A stretch of 64,000 bases of DNA from Amblyornis subalaris (Eukaryota; Chordata; Aves; Passeriformes; Ptilonorhynchidae), in assembly GCA_018881555.1 (NCBI GenBank), contig JACAXG010000054.1, positions 682,001 to 746,000 on the forward strand, given 5' to 3'. Both the position numbers and the translations under genes were made by a program. Below, in pieces: positions 1 through 13,676 of this stretch. A model generated the notes under the pieces. The model did not search any database. It was given only the letters and a program-made list of their open reading frames with translations, and had not been told where the DNA came from. Position 1 is the stretch's first letter. Every line of letters starts with the position of its first letter.

Positions 1-3000
1 AGTGTTGATCCACCCATGAGCAGGTCTGGACTTAAAGAAAAGGAAAGAGCAAGTGGATGACTACCCCACAGGAAGTTTCTATTTAAAAAAGTGTCTGCCT
101 CAACTGAAAATCAAGATCACACCACTGACATTCCCACCTGCTGAATACTTTCTGTTTCCTCTTTGGTGTTCTTTTTCTCTCTACAGTGAACTGAGTTGCT
201 CTAAGATTATTTTTCTGTGATTTCCAGCAAAAGTAGATATGGAAGGAACTGTGGACAAGCATTGAGGGCATCAAGCCCACAGGAGACTTAGCCTTTGTCC
301 NCCTTGAGAAATGGATACAATGCCAGCTTGAGTGGACTCTGAATTCAAGTTTTAATTAGAGAGAGGGGTGAAATCAGTCGAACCTACCTCTTGCTCAAAT
401 ACTATTCTTTCCTTAGCATCCCTCTGTTCTCCAGAGAAAATGGTCTTCTGCCTGTTGGTGACCATTTATGCAGGCAAAGGATCCAAACCCTGTCCCACTG
501 TGTCCTCCCCATCTGCATGTTGTCTACCTCTCTATCGAGAGCCTCCACTAAAAGCTTCCTTTAATAGAATTGTCCTGACTCACAGGTAGGGGGGGAGGGA
601 AGCTGACCTCGCTGCAGCATCAAGTCTCTGACGCATTTTGGGAGGCTGTGGTTTCGGGTCTGAAAGAATTCAGCCTTGTTTTCAACTAGGTTTTATACAA
701 TTAACTTCCAAAATATCACCCTATAGCCCCATGTCCATTTGAAACTTGATATGGTTTAGTGGTTCAGCTTAGCACTATTCAGGGCTTTAGCCGTGCACTT
801 GGAGAATTAGCAGTACTCACCAGCAGAAGAGAGTTTCTCAGAAACGCAGCCACCCAGGCTCCTGACTGGCTCCACCTCTTGTCCGCCCACTCCCAGTTTC
901 AGACATTTCACATTCCAAAACTGGAAGCGCCTATGCAACGTAAGGTCACATTATTGCACAACATGCTTCTTTCCTTCTAAGAGCCACTGAATCTCCAAAA
1001 GCACATCAACTCTAACAGCAAGAGAGCTGTTTACAGTGAATTTCTATCTGAGTGGGAGTATTTTCTCCATGAATCTTATAACAAGGACATGACATGTATG
1101 ACTCTTCCCTACATTAGGTAAAATTGTTACCGAGATGGCATTTATTCAGTACTTCCACATCAGCATGCCTTCCCCTTTAAGCTGCCTTTTGAGAAATTGA
1201 GAATTCATTTTTACACTTCCTTAAAGTATTTCTGTGCTGGATAATTTTAGGACACACTAAACAGAACAATTTCTGCCTATCTTATATTTAGAACCTAGGC
1301 CTTTGCAATGTAACCATGAAATACAACTGATTGCCACCAATACAGGTTTTGCCAATTGTTTTTTTCTTGCCAAACACCGTGAATAATTGCTATGATCATT
1401 CCTTCAGTTAGTCTTCAAATTTAACAGGTGAATGAAAACTCCAGTTTCAATCATACTTGAAGAACACCTTCCACTTTAGGGGATTAAAAGTGAGGTGGGC
1501 CTTATTGTTTTTCCCAAAGGACAACACATAGGTGGAAATGGTGGTGTCACATTGTGTTAGCTTTGAAACTGTGTTCAGCGTTTTGGGCACAATTAAGTCT
1601 TTGCTGTTAGCATAGAAGGCCTATTTGGTGCTCCCTTGAATGCCAGTGACTTATGCTGGTATCTCCTAAATGCAACTGTTGCCATATTTAAATAAAGAAT
1701 TAATGACTGGTCCTTGCGTGCCCCCTCTTCTTTCTAGTCANATCTGTCCCCTTTGTCTTCAGCAACACTGTGGCAGCTAAGCAGTGGGGAAGTAGAAGGG
1801 TTTGGGATTGGGAAGGCTCCCAACACCATCTGGTAAGAATGGGGATGCTGGCAGGATTAATGGCTAAGGCAGCTCTCAAAAACTCTTCCTGATTTCACAG
1901 TAAAGCAAGTTCTCCATAAGCTCTCAGTCCTATCCTCCCAGAAGGAAGAAGGTTCAGATCAGCAGTCAGCAATCAGAAATCTGATTCAGGCTACCCAGTG
2001 AAAACTATGAGGGTCAAAACAAACCAGCGACAGAGNAAGAGGGAATGGGAACTAGAGAGAATCCTATGAGACGTGCAGAACAAGGGACAGAGGTGGATGC
2101 ATTAGATGTGCTGGCACCATGCTGTGCTATAGGTAAAGGTAGCATCGGATTTGCACTCTGAGTCATTCATTTGGAAGATATAATTGACAGTCAACTGCCC
2201 TTTGTCCAGTGGAAAAGATACTTAAAATGGAGCTAATGGCCTAAAGTTACTTAGCTCTTGTTTAGTCCATGAGCAAGTAAAATGTTAGACCGTAATATTT
2301 AACCACAACTCCCATGCCTTTTTGAGTAGCACAGGGGAGGCTGTCTGAAGGAAAGTCAGACGTTGGTCATACTGCTTCCTGTGTGCACCAGGTGAAGAAA
2401 TCTGCACCTGCCTTCAGCCTCATGTAGATAGCGAGCTTCCTCCGGTGCAGTGGCTGCCATGCAGTGTGCTTTCTGGTACGGCCCATTTCCTCCTGGGGGA
2501 CATTTCCCTCAGGGACAACAGGGACTAGCACTCCGAGCGTGCCACCAGTCACAGTCACCAAAACTGNCAGCTGGTCACCACACAATATAACCAAAGTTTT
2601 AGTGCTGTGAGAGAACTGGCTGCATGTGCAAATGAGAACAGGATAAAGAACTGATGAGAGATAGCAAGACAATGAAAAAGATTCGTAACAGTCTGGAGAT
2701 GCAGTACCATAACGAGAACCCAGCACCTACTACAAATATTGGTACTATTCAAACTGTTAGTTTAAGAAGTAAAAGTGGTATTTATTCTTTTTTAACGTTC
2801 ATCCATAAGAGGTCACTGTGTGATACGATGAACACCTTGGTGTCAGCAGCATTCCTCTCCCTTCCCATATCTCAGCACCAGGTGCCCAGTTACGACTCAG
2901 CCGTTACTCAGCTGCCCTTGGCAAGACAGTCAGGGCAGGCAATAAAGCAGGATATGCGGGAGTCCTTCACCTCGATCTTGTGATCTTAGTCAATTTTACA

Positions 3001-6000
3001 ATCACTTAAACATACTTTTTATTCCCCGTTAATCTCAAATGGAGTCGAAGAGTTTTAGAACCTCCACAGACACTCTAAATGACCAGTATAAAATACACAA
3101 AATTTTGGGAAACTGAGTTTGAACAGCAAAGATATAAGCTCACAAATGGGCAAGGTTCCTCTGGTTTCATGGGGTTTGGGGCCTCTATTTTAGAACCTGT
3201 TTCATTTTAACATTGCTTTTTCAGTACTTAGTAGACTTTTTCACACAAGTGACTAAAACACAGTGTGTGACACAAAGACTGTCAAGGTGATCTGCCCACA
3301 GGAACTTCTTAAGCACAAAATTTTTGTACTGCCATTCATCATGAGATGAGAGACATAATAGGCAGATGCAACCTAATGGCAACTGAAACCATTTTAGCTC
3401 AGACCAGCTAATCAAAGGTCTTCTTCATGGAGTGAAGTGACTTAAAGGGAAGTATTTCATTCAGAGATTTCCATGGGAAAACAAAAAAATAAAAATAGCA
3501 ATATGGAAATTTTCCAGTGGAAAACTTGTTCTTGTGGAAATTCCGCTTTCAATTGACAAATTGTTTTTATGGGAAATTCCTAAGCAGCTGTAGGCTCAGC
3601 CCTCATGCTGAGAAGTTTAAAAGCAGCTCATGTCTGACCCAGCACCCTCAGATTTCCCACATCAGATAAACTGCAAGAGCAGTCCTCGTCTTTCCCTTAC
3701 TCCCGTGCACACCCTGCAGCACACAAGCAGTCTCACTGCCGGCATGGGAGTGTACTGACTAAAGTGGCAGTATGCACGTGGTTGCAGATGGGGTGCTTGA
3801 AGGATTAACTTTTTAATGTCCCAAATTAAGACTAACTAGAGGCTCTTATGTGAGCAGTCTCTAATGCTCTGATAGCTCTGATACTAGTAAAGCTGTCACT
3901 GACTTGAGCAACAGGTTTACCTGCACTAGGGATTGCAGTCTTGGGAGAATCTTAAATGAAGCTTCTCACAGTGGACTGCATCAGAGAGTGAGAACTCGGG
4001 GCTGACTTTTATGTGCTTATCTGAATGGTCACAAATCATGGATATAACTCGATCATTATTAACTGTTTTACACTGGCTTAAACCTGTCAGTAAGAACTAC
4101 ACACTCTACAGCTACCATTACAGGGAATAAGACAAACATTTTTAGCAAGCTTGCTAAGGGTCTTCTAAATTTGCATGAGGAGCATTGAGTAAGTGTCTCC
4201 TTTACAGAGTGATATTAGGAAAGCATAAACCACTCATTATAATGCATCTTCTATCAACTACTTTAGCATGAATCATCCTACTGTGTAAACAGGCTAGAAA
4301 TCATATTTATGGTAGGGCTCAAAGTATCCCAGAATGTCAGAGGAAGAAAAAAGCTATTGCAGTAGGCAGGCTTGTACAAAACCTCACAGTCCAGAAAGGT
4401 ATAGAGCACCTAAACCATCCACCCCAACATTCGCAGTGATTTACAGTGTTTCTGTACCAGACCTGTGTACTTCACACTAATGCATCTTTAACACAAAATA
4501 AAATTTAGATCCCTTTGAGTAAAAAAGTTAATTCTGCTGACTGTACGGGACTGGTCTTCACAATTTTTCTCCAGAGTGAAACCGCCTCTTTCCCAACTAC
4601 TTTCTGTCCCATACAGCCTATTCAACAGCAGAGAGGATCCAGCATAGCCCAAGCTGAGTCGGGCTGGAGGAACTCAAGCACAGTGGAGTGTTGGCAGGAG
4701 CGGGAGCCCCAAGGTGCCATTGAGAAGGCTGTCGGCACTTGGCTGCCTGCCAGGGGCTGCGGGCTACAAGGTGAAGGAGTGGACAAAGGCCACTGCTCAG
4801 CTGCTACAGTGACCTTCAGCTATGCTGATCTGTAACGGGAATGCACCCCCTGGCCATGCTCGTGTTTCCACACGCTTTCTTGGCCATCTGCAACACCACA
4901 CACACACGCGCATGACACCGAGTTCATGCATACGGCCCATGTCTGAACTGCACACGAGGCTGGCAAGTTCCCCTCTAGCCCTGCTGCTGCTCCACACCCA
5001 GGCAGCACAGCAACAACGTGTGCTCACCTAGGCGTGCTGAATGGCTACAACAATCAGACACCCCGAGGTCAAATTGCAAGTAACTTGAATTCCAGAGATG
5101 GGCAAAAAAATCCTGTGTCTCTCCACCTGAAGGAATGAGTCTTTTGGGACATCACAGTAATAAAATAAAATTGCAATGAAAAGCTTATTAATGCAAGCTT
5201 TGTTACTGAAGTGACACGAAGGGCATTTATTTTCAGAGTCGGACACTCGAAGGAATACCCCACATGCTAGATAGCGTAAGTATCCAGTATTTCCAGTATA
5301 CAACAGAGCTAGTTCTACTACACTAAAGCACACGTGGTAAGAGGAGGGCCCAGGCTCTTCTCCATATTCTCTGCATACCTGTTACTATCACACAGCTGCT
5401 CTCAAGTCTACAGTTTCCTGTGCAGTACAAACTGCATACCACTTCCCTTACGGAAAAAAAAGCCTTGCTTGTTCTTAATTGACGATGGAAATACTGTCAT
5501 ATTTTCCACTAGCCAAGCTTGAAACCATTACTGAACGAACCTTCATTAATTTTTCCACAACATTTTGCACAAATGTCAGGAAACAGCTGCACCAGAAATT
5601 ATTAACTGTCCTTATCACTAGGGCTTCATTGGCCAACTTCAAATTATATAGGTTTTCTTCTTTCAAAACTCTACATTCAGTGATATTTTTTGTTATTCTT
5701 TAGTTGACTGTTTCAGTACAACACTTTCTCTTCGAAAGTATCTGATTGCACAGGTTCAGTGGCAGACAGACATTTTACGACCAGTGGAAGAATTTGTACA
5801 GTTTGGAGCTGCATACTTCTAGGAAAAGATTGCTTCCTGCAGATTGCTCAGCTGTGTCTTTCTTGGACCAAATTCAATGAAATTCACAACTTGCAGTCAG
5901 ATTGTATTTGCCAGTCAGACTGAATTCATTACACTGACATAAACTCCTATTGCAGCATTTTCTTACTTCTTTCTTTTCCTGTCCTCCTCCTTCCCTTGTT

Positions 6001-7240
6001 CCTCCTCTCTCCTCACACTCTCTTTCTCACCTCTTCTTTGAGCTATACCATGTGTCAAAACTTATCATACAATGCCCTGTACATTTTCTGGCAAAAACAA
6101 GTGGAACAGTACACATCACCATCCCAAACATGCAAACGCTGAGATGCTAGAAGGCTTGGTACCAAATCAGAGCGCAGCCATCTGGAGGTAACTGCTAGCG
6201 TGGATCTGAGCTTCCCAACTGGCTGAAACTTTGCAGTCTCAGAACTTTTTACCGAAGTGTCAGTGAGCAGGAGACTCCACTCACACAGACTTGCACAGGG
6301 CACTGGCCATTATGCAATTTTTCAAAAATGTAAATTCTCCAAACTTCTGATAAGAACACAGCAAGGTTCATGGGATTACTTTTAAAGACTGACATAGTAG
6401 TACAGTGTCTTGCCTGTATTTTGAAATAATTTAGGGTTACTACAACATGGTATGTCTCAATAATTCTGCATATATGCCACTGGCAGATTCAAAATTGCAG
6501 TTGTTCACTCTGTATCTTAATTGAAGTTGTAAGCCTCGAATCTATAACCTTAAGATAATTTTAGGCAGAGGAAAATATAGATGCAAATAGGCATATACAT
6601 GTCTTGGAAGTTACATAAAATTATTGCCATCAAGTGGAGGGTTCAGTGGTTCAGTGTTCATGCTGTTATGACCCCCTATTCCTAGCAAAAAGTACGTTAC
6701 TTGCACAAATTATACAGAAATGAAACATATAGAGGTTTATCTAGATATTATAAAGAATCTTTCCTGCTACTTGTAATTCAAAACCATTTGCATGTCTTGC
6801 TTTTTAAAAGTGTCTGTTCCACAGCAGTGTGCATTGCAGCACACAACCCCCATGCAGCTCTGCCCAGGGAGAGCCAGCCACTGATGCCCTCACTCTGTGC
6901 GGGGTCAACTCCTAAACTCCTTCATTGCCTTCAGCAGGTATACGGACACCTGGCAGACCCTGGGCAGACCCTAACACAGGCCGGCCTTGTTATTTAATTG
7001 GTGCAGTGCTGGCTGTGAAAAAAACCAGGTCTGTTTTTAAATTACTCTACCAAGATATCTGCTTAGATAGCAGGAATTGCAGTACACTATATTCTGCTTA
7101 AAATACGCATGAATATATATGGGTTCTATTTACAAGCTATGAAATACTGCCAAAAGTATGCAGGATTTTTAAGGATTCGGTTTTATAATATGCAACGCCA
7201 AGTTTCTCCTTCACTATATCCTTATCTGTCTCTGCTCTAG
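1..7240. other. unique AT-rich noncoding DNA
   Basis: No recognisable gene, RNA or interspersed repeat was found in this stretch. Open frames are short and lack consistent flanking splice sites or codon bias. It holds a pyrimidine-rich tract (5958-6039, listed separately) and a few isolated splice-like motifs, such as a minus-strand GTGAGT donor at 819-820 and a plus-strand GTAAGA donor after 1832. These were not convincing enough to call as exons. It could be intergenic, or an intron of a gene outside the window. Confidence 0.5.
5958..6039 (+). repeat. polypyrimidine tract (low complexity)
   Basis: About 80 bases consist almost entirely of C and T, built from irregular TTC, TCC and CTCT runs with few purine interruptions. 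The complementary strand is a polypurine run. Such tracts can form triplex DNA or act as strong pyrimidine tracts, but no good acceptor AG followed by an open frame is evident here. Confidence 0.6.
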
Positions 7241-7860
7241 TTTGAAAGCAGTAGCTCGCGGTGCCAGAGGATTTCAAGGACCGTGTCCTTCCAATACGCG
7301 GCATGTCAGCGCGCTGCCGTCTGCGGCTGCACCGGCCGCATATTGTGTATGAGGGAAAATGAAGTTGTTAGATTTCGTTAAACAAGCGCTGATTTTTATG
7401 GCTTTTGGGGTTGGTTTTGGCTTTTTGGGGGTGGGGACACTCTGAAGCAAACAGAAGATAAACCCTCCCCGCAGGCGCGCCGCCTCGCCAGCAGAAGGGT
7501 GCGCAGCTGCCCGAGGGGACAAGGGCTGGCAGGCGGCAGCTGCAGCAGGCGCAGGCTTTTCCTTCCACATCCCGCCCGGCCCCGCTGGAGCCGCGCAGCC
7601 CCCGCGCCCGCTCTGCCGCAGGCGGCGGCCCCCGGGCAGCGGTGCCGGCAGTGGGGCTTTTTGTGCCCATTTCTGCCTCCTCTGGACGTTTTCGAGTCTC
7701 GTTCCCCCCACCACAGGCTGTCAGGGAACTGACAAATGGATTCGCAGTCCAGCCACCCTCCTCGGCCGCCTCCGGGACGTGAAAGAAAGAACGTGGTTTT
7801 CCTCCCTCCGGCTACTAGCGGGACCAGAAATGAGTGCTCTCAGTTCGCCGAGTTAGCACA
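7241..7860. promoter_or_regulatory. CpG island, candidate promoter
   Basis: By eye there are roughly 45 CpG dinucleotides in about 620 bases, while the flanking kilobases have very few. The densest part is 7470-7660, with several GGCGG and CCGCCC-type Sp1-like boxes. A CCAAT pentamer lies at 7291-7295 on the + strand. Unmethylated CpG islands in vertebrates usually mark promoters and first exons. Open frames across the island on both strands (for example 7274-7714 minus, 7499-7732 plus) follow from the low stop-codon density of GC-rich DNA and are not called as genes. A plus-strand transcript from here could reach the exon model starting at 20269, but that link is inference. Confidence 0.65.
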
Positions 7861-10800
7861 TCTTGTGCTCAAACCTGCAGGAAGATGCAGCCTCCTTCTG
7901 TTCACACTGTCAGCATTGAGCAGCAGGATCTAGGGGCAATGTCACAACAAAAAGGGAGACCTTGAACTTGCTTCACCCTTTGCATAGTCATTTATATTTG
8001 GGCAAAGTGGATAACAGCTCCTTTAGCACTAGGGTAGTGGCATTTTATGCTCGCTAGGCATTCACTTTACCCAGGTATAAATAGCAAAAGGTTTCAGGCA
8101 GTAGAGAATCAGGACCAGTATCTTCAAAGGATTCTCAGCCAGTATAAGGCAGCTAGTCCTCCAGACCACAGCTTGTGCAATCTCACTTAGCTGCAGGAAA
8201 CATTCTCTGAAGGACACCTGGGACTGCTGGTTTGGCAGCATTGCATGCTCTGGTCCTCAGAGAAAATGTGCCTTTCTACCACCCTGTATCTAGTGGTGGA
8301 ATCAGACTGCAAGCTTTCACCTGTAAAGTAGGCAGTAATACGGTTCCATTTCTTAATGGGAGCCTTTTATTAGCTAACACAGCGTATTTACTACCCTACC
8401 ACTATTAAGTGCTTGCCTTAATATCCTTAGCACACGAGGTAGTGGTACATATCATCATAGTTACACTGGTTTGAACTACATTAATTGAGAGCATCTATTC
8501 TAAAATTCAGTTGTTCCAAACAAAAAGTGAAGTGTGCCATTACTCGGCTGACACATTATTGGGGAGAGTTCTCAGTGTACGAGAGCCACAGCAATAAGGG
8601 CCCAATGCGCACAAGTACCGTTAAGTTACATGCTAACAAAACCTGAAAAATTTATGCTAAAACGCCATTTCAGAGGATGGGCACCATACTCTTGTGTACC
8701 AAAGTTCTAAGTTTTCCACTTAAATCCTGCCTGGTGAGTCGGGACATGGCCAGGTTTCCATACTGCAGCAGTATTCCATTACTCCTCCTTATGAATTTCA
8801 CACGCTGTTAATGCTTTTCAAACTGGCAGCAGAGCTCAGGGGTGCATGAGGACAGTTTGTTTTCCTGCTGAACTTTAAACAGAAATTCCACAGGACCTCT
8901 GGCAGGGGTAACAGCCATGCTGACAGCCATCAGTTCACACCATCTCGCCCACCCAACTTTGATCCCAGGCTGCACGGAAACATCTCGGTTGCTCTCAGAG
9001 TCTGCAGTGGGGGACGAGAACAATGCAGATACCCACAACTTCCATTGCAGGGACCTTGAGAGGGATCCATATGAAGAGCAATTCATCCTGGACTGCAGAA
9101 TATTTGGGATCAGTTCCAGCGTTGAGCAAAGGTTCAAGGGATTGCCCATTTCAATTTAACCCCTTCTTTCATTCAACTCATATATAGAATATATCCATAG
9201 GTCCAACACTATTTATATAATTCTGAAAAACCGGGGGGGGGGTTGTCTCCAAATATGTTCTGTGTTTTCTTTGAGCAGCTGTTCCTGTGCTCATGATATC
9301 ACATAAGAATCTCCAGCATCTTCCTTTATACCTAGGTCCTATGGCTGAAGATAAATATTGGATAATTTAAAAAAAAAAGAGAAGGTCGATGAGAAAAATC
9401 AAACTTTTCCTTAACTTTTCACCATTTCAAGCTAGTCTTATTAAATTCCAAGGGCTAACAATTCTCTGACCATCAAGGAGGTGCCTGTACAAAGAAGATG
9501 AGTGAAACGGAGTTTCACAGTGCTTCAGGTTTCCTACAGCAAAAAAGTAACCGTGTTCTGCACATAGGCACAGTTTTTGAGACAATGTCAATATGAAACC
9601 TGACCAACTTGTGACTACCAACACAAATCACGGAGCTGCAATCAAAAACATGGAGCTGCAATCAGTAGCTGAAAATGGAACTTTTCTTGACAAGATAAAC
9701 CGTCTTCTGAACTATCTGCTGCCATAGTAAGACTGCTGTTGGGGATCCACTAATTTTAAGCCATCTTGGGTGCTACTGCATACAACAACATGGGCACTTT
9801 CATAACTGCAGTTTTCTATGTGCCCAAGCAAGACCCAGAGGAAAAACCGAACTTTGAACACCATTGTCAATGTGCATTTGAAATGGCAAGATGGTCAAGC
9901 AGGAATCACGAAGTTAAATTTTAGGACAAAGTAAATGAAACTCCACAAACATTTCAGATATAAAAACCTCACCCACCATATCCTTCTTGTATTTTTACAA
10001 GCACACTTTTCTTCTTGTTTAGTTCAAGAAAGCTGCTCCCTGGATACTTAATGCAAGGATTGCATAAGAAAAGGCAAAGTGGCAAAACAAATATGTGGAC
10101 AAAGCAAAGACAGCACTTCCAAATGAACAAAAACATAACCTGCCCCAGAAGAGAAATGTCTCTGATTTCAGCAAAAGCTGACTTCAGTTCTAACAAAAGG
10201 AGACATAATCAGGATTTTAATGTGAGTGACTTCCACATGAAGCCTTTTGAGAATGAAAAACTATGCTCTCAGACCCGCTCCCTCAGTTCACACAAAACCA
10301 CCCTTCCTTTGCTCTCCTACCTGGCTGCTGCCATCAAAGGTGCGAGTGAGTAATGGTTCCAGTCAAAGCAATTTGGTTCAATACTCCGGCAAATATGGCT
10401 GTTGACTCTCTCTTCCACCTATTTGGAAAACAAATATTAAAGATTTTTAAGAACTGTGATCAATTCAGCCTGCTCTTTGATTTTATAACTTAACTGACAT
10501 TATGGTGTTGGCTACATCAATACATGTAAAAACTTCAGAGATTCAGTCACACTCCTTCTTGCTACCGACAGAGCAACGCGGCACCAGCAATCAGTAGCTC
10601 TCCTGAGGTTTCCAGCTTGCTGTGGGCTAGAATACACATCAACCAATATAGGCCACAGTGAAAACAACAGACATACAAGACCAATAGGTGCATACAATGA
10701 CGTATTTTCAAACATGATTTATACAAAAAGCAGGGTAAACACAAAGCATGAAGTGTCTTTGTAGTCTCTTTTACCTTTAGGCCTTGTCGTTCCAAATGTT

Positions 10801-13403
10801 CTGCCTAATTTCTGTCTAACTTTGAAAGTGTCATGCCCAAATCCTAATTTAAGAGCACATACTTTTTAATTAAATGCAAATACTTTCCTGTTATTGAACT
10901 GGAGCAATGTGATTGTCTTTCATTCTGCTTCTTTCCCATTTAGCATTGTGGTTTAAAAGTGAGATCACTTCTAGGAATTCCCTTTTCCATATGATGCTAG
11001 TCTGTTTTAGAAAGTAAGTGATTAGCATACGCTGTGAAAAACAGTCATAATCCTTACATCTCTCTTTACATGTGATGGCACTCTGGGAAAGACCACAAAG
11101 AAAACACCTTCTGCACATGAAAGACCTGCTGTAGGCATGTGTGCAGGAGTGTATGTGCATCCGAGGCACAGAGCACCAGGAGATATGTTCAATAACGTGT
11201 TAGACGCATTAGACAGCTACAGGCTGCCCTGTTTACACCTGCAGGGAGTGGGTTATTGAATATATGGATGCTACCCTTAACTGGGGCATACAGACTACAC
11301 CAGGAACTGGAGACTCATATCTAATTTGTACACAGTGCAGCTGACTGAAACGCCCACCTCATTAATACTGAGGCAACAAACCTTCAGTGGCCTTCTAGTG
11401 ACAATATACTCCAATGGGCCTGGCTGTTCTGATGTGGTGAAGACCAGTGTGAACAAACAGACAACCACAGCGTGCATTTTGCCCAGGGCGCTTTCTTTTC
11501 AGGCTTCCCTGTGTCCTTGAATGCCCACATGTGAGATGCCAGGTGATGTGACACGGATAGGCCACAAGTGTGAGCATCCAGGAGTGAACGTGTTCCTGCA
11601 CAGGGTCTCAGCAAGAAGTGCTGCTCATGTCACCCCTTCTGCTCTTTTGCCCTGACTGTGTCACTGGGCCCTGGCTGGCCACCACCTCGGGCGATCAGGT
11701 CACTGCAGCAGAAGAAGGTACATGCTCCTCAAGGGCTTACAAAAGTCAGGGCAGAGGAGCATGCCAGAGGACTCGGACAGGAAAATCTCCAAATTAGCAC
11801 ACCAGACTTACAGATTTGTGCCTGTGGCCTGACCATACCCTGAGGCCAACAGCAAACTCCCCTCTGCTTCCAGAGAGTGCGATGGCTGCCCACGCTGCCC
11901 CTTACACAGGGAAAGCCTGTCCTCCGTGGGGTGGGCAACACATGGCGCTTCCACCGCTAGCAGAGCACAGCTGTGAGCTGGTGGAAACAGAGTGCCAAAA
12001 GCTGAAGGGTAAAGCTGGCCTGGAACCGGTTAGCAATAAAAGGGATTTGCTTGTGCTTTTTTTCCCTGTAATGTTTGCTATCAGCAACAAAAACAAATAG
12101 CAAATAGATAATGTGTTACTGACCGGCAGTGTCAACAGTGGTCTATACAGGCATCTGAGTATATAAAATAACATATGCTCTGGCTGCAGCCCCTGGCGCT
12201 TTATCACATCAATCTACAGCTTTCTAGGAAATGATCTGCGTGTGAAGCCAGAAACCACTTTTGAACCTTTGAACAGGCAGGGCCCAGTACGATTTTAATT
12301 TGTGGGTGAAACCTTGGCACGGCTCTACTCAAGGGCAAAACTGTATTTAGCCAGGCCAGTATTTCAATCACTACTTTTACAATTGACCTGAATAAAGTTC
12401 CTGCCAAAAAAGCAAAGCAAAGCAATAAAGATTCTCCCATCCTTCAGTAGGACCTAGGGGTGCTCTGGATTATAGCATCCTCTCCCTGGTATGGCATGGA
12501 TACCTTCCAGCCCTAAAGCAGATCCCCCTGTGCTTCCACAGGACTAACTGGTTTTAGTGATGCTGGCTACACTTAGCATACAGTTATTTTTAATTAATAT
12601 GCATCATGAACTTGTTTATACAATCTGCAACCTAAAGACAAGGGTCTTTATTCTCATTTACACTCAATCCTCTCTATAGCACTCTGGCAGAAGCAGGGGG
12701 GACTTCAAGGAAAAGAGTATAAAGCCATCACTGAAAGATGTCATTTATGGAACAAAATCACACTACTGCTGCTCCAGCTTCATAAAGAGTGTTTAAATTG
12801 AAATCCATGAGGAACACTATATTCCATTTTCCCCTAATTTCTATTTTAGCTCATGGGATGGGAGCCAATGTCTTCCTCTTGCTGTGGTAATCTCACTGTC
12901 TTCAACGATGCCCCTCAAAGAATACCCTAGCATCTGATCCATTCAATGAAGACTGGATCAGTTTCTGAGTCTTTAAGAAGCTTAATCATTATTACAAGGA
13001 GGCAAAATATTATCCAAAGCAAGATCTGGTTAAGGACAGTAGGATTTTGTGCTGGTTTGTACTAGTACATCTCCTTACTAACTTACCATCTCACAGCAGC
13101 ACTGGTTGTAGCAAACAGGACATGGTCTGAGAGAACAGCAAACCTGTTGAGTCTCTAACAAGCCCAGATAATGCATGTGTCATCAAACAGGATTTTGCTG
13201 TCTAATTAAAGCTCCCAGAGGTATTGTTTTGATAGTAAAACCAGGAACTTTTAATTTGTTTTTATCACTGCATTAGTAAAAATTTGAGCAATCCTTCGTT
13301 CTTTCGCAGCAGAAGTAAACGAGCGCGCCTCTAGTGCCTGCCCACCAAAGACAGACAGCACTGCAACCACTACTGCTGGGCATTTTCTAGCATTTCTAGT
13401 ATT
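7861..13403. other. unique noncoding DNA
   Basis: No confident gene or interspersed repeat was seen. There is a run of ten G at 9233-9242 and a short direct duplication at 9632-9664 (listed separately). Plus-strand segment 10015-10353 is open for 112 codons after a pyrimidine-rich TTTAG acceptor-like motif. It is lysine- and serine-rich, matches nothing I know, and is probably chance. An octamer ATGCAAAT lies near 10877. Confidence 0.45.
9632..9664 (+). repeat. short tandem duplication, 20-bp period
   Basis: The 13-mer ggagctgcaatca occurs at 9632-9644 and again at 9652-9664, a 20-base period. This is a small local duplication with no obvious function. Confidence 0.7.
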
Positions 13404-13676
13404 GCTACGTCTCTTCTTCCAACTAACAAGTGATAAGACAAGATGAAATGACCTCGAGATGCATCAGAGGAGGTTTAGATAGGACACTGGGAAAAATTTC
13501 TTTATGGAAAGAGCTGTCAAGCACTGGAACAGGCTGCCCAGGGAAGTGGTTGAGTCACCATCCCTGGAGGTATTTAAAAAACGTGTAGATGTGGCACTTG
13601 GGGACATGGTTTAGTGGTGGACTTGGCAGTGCTGGGTTAAGAGTTGGACTTCCAACCTAAACAATTCTGTGATGCT
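13404..13676 (+). mobile_element. CR1 LINE 3' fragment
   Basis: The segment follows the conserved 3' end of avian CR1 elements: a block meaning 'aacaagtgataagacaagatgaaatg', then 'aaaaatttcttta', 'tggaacaggctgcccaggga', 'ccatccctggaggtatttaaaaa' and a terminal 'ccaacctaaacaattctgtgat'. CR1 is the dominant non-LTR retrotransposon of birds, and copies are usually truncated at the 5' end, as here. A short internal deletion removes the usual 'gatgatcttaaaggtc' block just before the tail. The copy is on the + strand and carries no usable coding sequence. Confidence 0.93.

Noticed and set aside
821..920. Minus-strand segment between an acceptor-like CCAG and a GTGAGT donor, open in one frame
   Set aside because: The acceptor has a poor pyrimidine tract and there are no partner exons with matching phase; treated as a decoy.
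1763..1832. Plus-strand 70-base segment between a TTCAG acceptor and a GTAAGA donor, open in two frames
   Set aside because: Too short to judge, no adjoining exon, and no protein similarity.
5028..5126. Minus-strand segment bounded by CTTCAG and GTGAGC
   Set aside because: Two frames are open (one up to a TAG exactly at the donor), no partner exons were found, and no family is recognised.
7274..7732. Proline- and alanine-rich ORFs on both strands
   Set aside because: They are explained by the low stop-codon density of the CpG island; no known protein.
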